Positions 60,044 to 64,000 of a DNA stretch of 64,000 bases are shown here, one piece after another; the first letter of the stretch is position 1, and the number at the start of each line of letters is the position of its first letter. The notes under the pieces are model-generated. The model worked only from the letters and a program-made list of their open reading frames with translations, ran no database searches and was not told the origin of the DNA. Origin of the DNA: Parasulfuritortus sp037446165 (lineage in GTDB: Bacteria > Pseudomonadota > Gammaproteobacteria > Burkholderiales > Thiobacillaceae); the NCBI GenBank assembly GCA_037446165.1, contig JBBIJC010000004.1:9489-73488 (forward strand), in the 5' to 3' direction. The translations under genes and the position numbers were made by a program.

Positions 60044-60144
60044 GTTACGAGGGGTTGCACATGGAATATCGGGCAGCCGGCGGGCGGGCTGGAATTTTCT
60101 GGCACATTCCGCAATATGCCACAGAGTCTGGGCTGTTTGCCGAT

Positions 60145-62049
60145 CTAGCCTGATCCCATTGCCGGAATGGTGGGCGCATCGAAATCAGTTGCCCGAACAG
60201 CATTGCGGCCAGCGGCCTTGGCCTGGTAAAGGGCGTCGTCTGCCCGGACAAGGATTGCATCAGGAGTGGGATCGTCTGGGCCAAATCCGGTAACGCCGAT
60301 GCTGACGGTGAACCGGACCACTCCCTTGCTCGTTTGAACGGGCGTGTCGGCGACATACTGTCTCAGATTGTCGGCGAACTGGAGGGCGTCTGACTCATTG
60401 GTACCTACCAGAACGATGCCGAATTCCTCGCCGCCCAATCGGCCAAAACTGTCTATTTGTCGTATGCGCTGGCCGGCCAGTCCAGCGAAATGCTGCAGGA
60501 CGCTATCGCCAATCGAATGCCCGTAGGTGTCGTTGACCCGCTTGAAGTGATCCAGGTCGACCATCAACAGCGAAGCAGGTTCGCCGAATCTTTTGGTACG
60601 TGCCAGTTCGGTTTCCATTCTTTCAAAAAAACTGCGCCGGTTCGCGATGCCGGTCAACGAATCCGTGGTCGCCAAACGGTTCAGTTCACGCTCGATCTTC
60701 TTGCGTTGGGTAATGTCCTGGAACACCACTTCTCCACCGATCAGGCGGCCATCTTCATACATGGGCGTGGCTGTCATCTGGATCGAAATGGCCGCGCCAT
60801 CCTTGCGCAGAAAGACATCTTCGACTTGTCGTTGGCGGCCGTCGTGCAAGGTGGCATAGATGGGACAGTCAGCTTCCGGATAGGTAGAACCATCACCATG
60901 ATGATGATGAAACAGTTCATGCTGGTTCCGGCCGATCACCTCTCCTTCGTCGAAACCGAGCATGGCCAGTGCGGCCGGGTTGATGAAGGTGCATATTCCT
61001 TGCACATTCACGCCATAGATTCCTTCGCCGGCAGAGGAGAGCAGGAGTTCATTCCATTTCAAAAGCCGCACATTTTGTTTCCAGGCTGACTGGGCAAGCC
61101 AGGCAAATGCCGTCGTGGCCAAGATGAACAAAATGGTGAACCCGACGACACGAATGGCATCCGCCTGCCATTGACCGAGGTAATCTTGATCGGCCAGGCC
61201 AATCAGCATATAGAGCGGATAATCTCCCACCCGATTGAATCGATACAGACGCATAACTCCATCGATCCCGGAGCGCGTGTGATAGAACGCGTCGGTGGTG
61301 CCAGAGGCCAGCAGCTGATGGAGTTTGGCTGAAGGGGTTTGGGCTCCCGTCCTGGCGCTATGGGGATCGTCCTTGGCGTAGCGCGCGATGAGTGTGGTCT
61401 TGCTCCAGAGGCCGCTGTTGCCATGAGGCCCCAGGTCAAGCTTGGCCAGGATCCGGGTGAGTTGCGCGATCGAAACGGAGGCATGAACCTCACCCGCAAA
61501 AGACCCGTCCGGATGGACCAGACGGCGGGAAAATATAATGATTGGCTGGTTGCTGGTGCGGCCGAACAGAGGGGCTGTAATCACCAATCCGGCGGCAGGA
61601 TCGTCTCGTTGCTGGATAAAATAAGCCCGGTCAGCAATGTTTGCCAAGTGAAACGTTGTGTTCCCGGCTTCATAGCGGCTTATTCCTTGCGCATCACTCA
61701 CTCGCAGGCCCAGTGCTTCAGGAATATGTGCATTCTGGTGCGCAAGAAAGGCTTCAAGTTCCCTGCCGTTGATCCCGCCTTGGCGGTTTTCACGATCCAC
61801 TTCATCAGCAACCGTAAGCAAGGTGCTATCAATGTTGCGGATGAAACTACCGAGCTCTCCCTCAAGCGTTTTCGAATAGTTGTCGGTCAGCAACCTGACT
61901 TGTTCATCGACCCTGTGCCGCTCCTGGATCAACACAAAAAAGGCGATGCCGATCGCAAAAAGATAGAGCGTCATCGTGCCCAGCCATAGCCAGCGGGCAA
62001 AGTGACGAAAACTGAGGATTGCTTTCATTGCATTTGCGATGGCAGACAC
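60145..62049 (-). CDS. Membrane diguanylate cyclase (dCache-PAS-GGDEF)
   Basis: A 634-residue sensor cyclase. Helix 1 (about 15-40), a periplasmic double-cache-like domain (about 45-290), helix 2 (about 295-318), a PAS/PAC pair (about 325-450) and GGDEF (about 465-625). The active site reads GGEEF near 539, and RQID five residues before it is a full inhibitory RxxD site, so the enzyme should make c-di-GMP with product feedback. MVDLDHFKRVNDTYGH gives the metal ligands. A single-gene unit; divergent from the MFS gene. Confidence 0.93.
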   Translation of the reverse strand: MSAIANAMKAILSFRHFARWLWLGTMTLYLFAIGIAFFVLIQERHRVDEQVRLLTDNYSKTLEGELGSFIRNIDSTLLTVADEVDRENRQGGINGRELEAFLAHQNAHIPEALGLRVSDAQGISRYEAGNTTFHLANIADRAYFIQQRDDPAAGLVITAPLFGRTSNQPIIIFSRRLVHPDGSFAGEVHASVSIAQLTRILAKLDLGPHGNSGLWSKTTLIARYAKDDPHSARTGAQTPSAKLHQLLASGTTDAFYHTRSGIDGVMRLYRFNRVGDYPLYMLIGLADQDYLGQWQADAIRVVGFTILFILATTAFAWLAQSAWKQNVRLLKWNELLLSSAGEGIYGVNVQGICTFINPAALAMLGFDEGEVIGRNQHELFHHHHGDGSTYPEADCPIYATLHDGRQRQVEDVFLRKDGAAISIQMTATPMYEDGRLIGGEVVFQDITQRKKIERELNRLATTDSLTGIANRRSFFERMETELARTKRFGEPASLLMVDLDHFKRVNDTYGHSIGDSVLQHFAGLAGQRIRQIDSFGRLGGEEFGIVLVGTNESDALQFADNLRQYVADTPVQTSKGVVRFTVSIGVTGFGPDDPTPDAILVRADDALYQAKAAGRNAVRATDFDAPTIPAMGSG

Positions 62050-62224
62050 GCATTCCCCTTTACAGACATCGCTGCCTAAAAAACGTTGCCCCTTCTAAAC
62101 ATAACTTCTCTGTGGGCAAATGCAAAGCTACTCGCCCAATGGATTCATCCAGACCGGAAATAATGGTGTCAGGTAAAGTCTGAACTTCTCCATGCATATT
62201 CTGTTGTGTCAGGGAACAAGCCGG

Positions 62225-63412
62225 ATGCTCAAAATACTGTTTTCTCTGCCCAGGACCGTCTGGCTGCTTGGCCTGGTCAGCCTGTTCAACGACAGCACCA
62301 GCGAGCTGGTCTACCCCCTGGTTCCGTTGTTTCTGAGCTCGGTCCTGATGGCGGGACCCAAGGCGCTTGGTCTGATCGAAGGCATCGCCGAGGCCACCGC
62401 CAGCCTGCTGAAGCTGTTTTCGGGGGTGCTCATGGACCGCCGGGGCCATGCCAGAAACTGGGTGGTGGCCGGGTACGGCCTGGCCGCATTGTCGAGGCCG
62501 CTGTTCAGCCTGGCAACGAGCTGGCCAATCGTCCTGGCGCTGCGGTTTACCGATCGGGTCGGCAAGGGCCTGCGCACTTCGCCGCGCGATGCCCTTCTGG
62601 CCGGGGTGGTCAGCGATGATCGGCGGGGTGTGGCCTTTGGCCTGCATCGTGCCATGGACAACGCCGGGGCCGTGATCGGACCGCTGCTGGCCGCCTGGCT
62701 GCTGGCCAGGGGCCTGGCGCTACGGGAAATATTCCTGTGGGCGATCCTGCCCGGCGTCCTCACCGTGGCCTTGGCCCTTGCGATCAAGGAACCTGCCCCT
62801 TCGATGCCCGCTCGACGGGCTGTCTTTTCCTGGAAGCTGGCGCAATTCCCGCCCGCCTTCAGGCGCTATCTGGTGGTCCTGGCCCTGTTTACCCTGGGTA
62901 ATTCCTCGAACATGTTTCTGCTGCTGCGGGCCAGGGAACTCGGCTTGACTGACTATCAGGTGCCGCTTCTGTGGGCGCTGACATCTGCCGTGGCGATGCT
63001 GTTGTCCACGCCGCTTGCCGCCTTGTCCGATCGATGGGGGCGGATACGCCTGATCCTGTCGGGCTGGGCGGTGTATGGCCTGTGTTACCTGGCCTTGGGC
63101 TTGAATGGTTTCGAGAGTGTTTGGCTGTGGCCCCTGTTTGCCGCCTATGGTCTGTTCCTGGCGGCGACGGAGGGGGCGGAAAAGGCGCTGGTGGCCGATC
63201 TGGCCCCCAGGGACAGGCTGGGCACCGCTTACGGCTGGTTCAACCTGACTACCGGGGTCATGCTGTTGCCCGCTTCGCTGCTGTTCGGTGAAATTTATCA
63301 ACAGGTCGACGCCCTGGCTGCCTTCCTGTTTTCGGCCGCGTGCGCCCTGGTGGCGGCCATCTTGTTGCCGTTCTGGGCAGTCAAGGGCGGGCGACTGCCG
63401 GCTTTAGCCTAG
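62225..63412 (+). CDS. MFS transporter
   Basis: Major facilitator protein of 395 residues with 12 predicted helices. Diagnostic points: NDSTSELVYPLVPLFLSS near 20, the loop 2-3 motif GVLMDRRGHARNW near 66, RFTDRVGKGLRTSPRDALLAG near 105-125 and ALSDRWGRIRLILSGWAVYG near 265-284. The RVGKGLRTSPRDAL motif typifies a poorly characterised bacterial MFS group. ATG 62225 has AGGGAA upstream; a start at 62192 is possible. The substrate cannot be inferred. The 3' end overlaps the convergent polymerase gene by 9 bp. Confidence 0.88.
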   Translation: MLKILFSLPRTVWLLGLVSLFNDSTSELVYPLVPLFLSSVLMAGPKALGLIEGIAEATASLLKLFSGVLMDRRGHARNWVVAGYGLAALSRPLFSLATSWPIVLALRFTDRVGKGLRTSPRDALLAGVVSDDRRGVAFGLHRAMDNAGAVIGPLLAAWLLARGLALREIFLWAILPGVLTVALALAIKEPAPSMPARRAVFSWKLAQFPPAFRRYLVVLALFTLGNSSNMFLLLRARELGLTDYQVPLLWALTSAVAMLLSTPLAALSDRWGRIRLILSGWAVYGLCYLALGLNGFESVWLWPLFAAYGLFLAATEGAEKALVADLAPRDRLGTAYGWFNLTTGVMLLPASLLFGEIYQQVDALAAFLFSAACALVAAILLPFWAVKGGRLPALA

Positions 63413-64000
63413 GCCGGCCTTCGACGGGTCGGAATCGCATTCATCCGATTCCAGCACCGGGTTGGGGATGTGGTTGAAGGCGATCCGCATCGACGCCTCG
63501 TGGCTGGCCAGGAACGCGCCGCCGAAGTAGAGGGAACTGTTGCCAAATTTCCTGCGTACCTGATCGAAGGCGGTGTCCAGGCCAGGGTTTCGGGTGCTGT
63601 CTTCGAATAGTGGCAGGGTTTCCTGTGCGACCGGACTGAGGTCGGACAGCACCATGGCGACCTTGACCGGTTCGCCGTGGCTCGGCCGTTCGGTCCACAA
63701 CGCGTCGAGGATGCGCAGGAAGCCCAGGGTGTCGGACATGGGCGAGAACACGGCGGCGCTTTCCCAGGCGTCGCGTCGGCGCCAGGACACCCGGATGCTC
63801 AGGCGGCTGGCCAGATAGCCTTCTGCGCGCAGCCGCAGGGCAGCCTTCTGGGTCAGCTTGGACAGTACCGACCAGGCGCCGCCGATGTGGCGCAGGTGGG
63901 GCGGCAGGACGTGCGAGTGGCTGATGCTGGCCCGTCGGGTTGGCGGATGGGGGATTTCAATGCCTCGCAGGCGGTCGTAGTAGCGTTCGCCCTCGACCCC
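63404..64000 (-). CDS. Y-family DNA polymerase, C-terminal part (truncated by window edge)
   Basis: The last 198 residues of a DinB/UmuC-like translesion polymerase: the frame is open to the right edge, so the palm and fingers lie beyond it. Visible is the end of the thumb, then the linker and little-finger domain (RRASISHSHVLPPHLR, KLTQKAALRLRAEGYLASRLSIRVSWRR). No beta-clamp peptide of the usual QLxLF type is evident near the C-terminus; LPLF occurs in the middle of the visible part. It could be a UmuC- or DinB-branch member. Confidence 0.8.
   Translation of the reverse strand, partial: GVEGERYYDRLRGIEIPHPPTRRASISHSHVLPPHLRHIGGAWSVLSKLTQKAALRLRAEGYLASRLSIRVSWRRRDAWESAAVFSPMSDTLGFLRILDALWTERPSHGEPVKVAMVLSDLSPVAQETLPLFEDSTRNPGLDTAFDQVRRKFGNSSLYFGGAFLASHEASMRIAFNHIPNPVLESDECDSDPSKAGLG

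Overview
The window looks like chromosomal DNA from a betaproteobacterium (Nitrosomonadales/Thiobacillaceae-like is my best guess, by inference). The reasons are high GC, the backbone order carA-carB-greA-DUF4149-yhbY-rlmE-ftsH-folP-glmM, separate nuoC and nuoD, and the order tpiA-secG-tRNA-Leu-nuoA-N. Nearly all of it is coding. No phage, insertion sequence with a transposase, or CRISPR array is visible. Three runs of 100 N interrupt it (5754-5853, 8773-8872, 31216-31315). The first two are flanked by identical 55-bp ends, so they are contig overlaps rather than missing DNA; the third sits in a 15-bp tandem repeat in secG.

Layout. 1-6.9 kb: rplU, an RDD protein, lptF-lptG (LPS export), divergent pepA, and a DUF898 membrane protein coupled to an M48 peptidase. 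7-17.7 kb: carAB (with a clear sigma-70 promoter), greA, DUF4149, yhbY (opposite strand), rlmE, ftsH, folP, glmM. 17.7-25.7 kb: an accessory block with a non-canonical pyruvate kinase, an OlsB-like N-acyltransferase, an EAL-CBS-GGDEF protein, a PlcP/LpxH-type phosphoesterase and two GT4 glycosyltransferases. 25.8-29.6 kb: pstS-pstC-pstA-pstB without phoU. 29.7-31.5 kb: an unknown 80-aa gene, tpiA, secG and tRNA-Leu(GAG), closed by a strong terminator. 31.6-46 kb: a complete 14-subunit complex I operon with its own promoter and a small insertion between nuoC and nuoD. 46-51 kb: HPP and CBS genes, a DsrC/TusE-like protein divergent from a LysR regulator, and tex. 51-58.3 kb: a c-di-GMP module. 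58.3-64 kb: a MITE-like palindromic element, mutY, a YjdF-like membrane protein, a cache-PAS-GGDEF cyclase, an MFS transporter and the C-terminal part of a Y-family DNA polymerase.

Two regions stand out. First, at 51084-58258 a sequence matching a flagellar sigma-28 promoter (TAAA-N15-GCCGATAA) precedes a c-di-GMP-I (GEMM-I) riboswitch. The riboswitch leads into DUF1631 - degenerate EAL/HDOD - HDOD, followed by a second DUF1631 paralogue with its own promoter-like sequence. Both DUF1631 proteins end in a related, possibly PilZ-like, domain. This looks like a little-described c-di-GMP- and motility-linked module. Second, at 19697-25668, next to pst, the OlsB-like, PlcP-like and glycosyltransferase genes each start a transcription unit with a Pho-box-like direct repeat upstream. 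This suggests a PhoB-controlled programme that replaces phospholipids with ornithine lipids and glycolipids under phosphate limitation.
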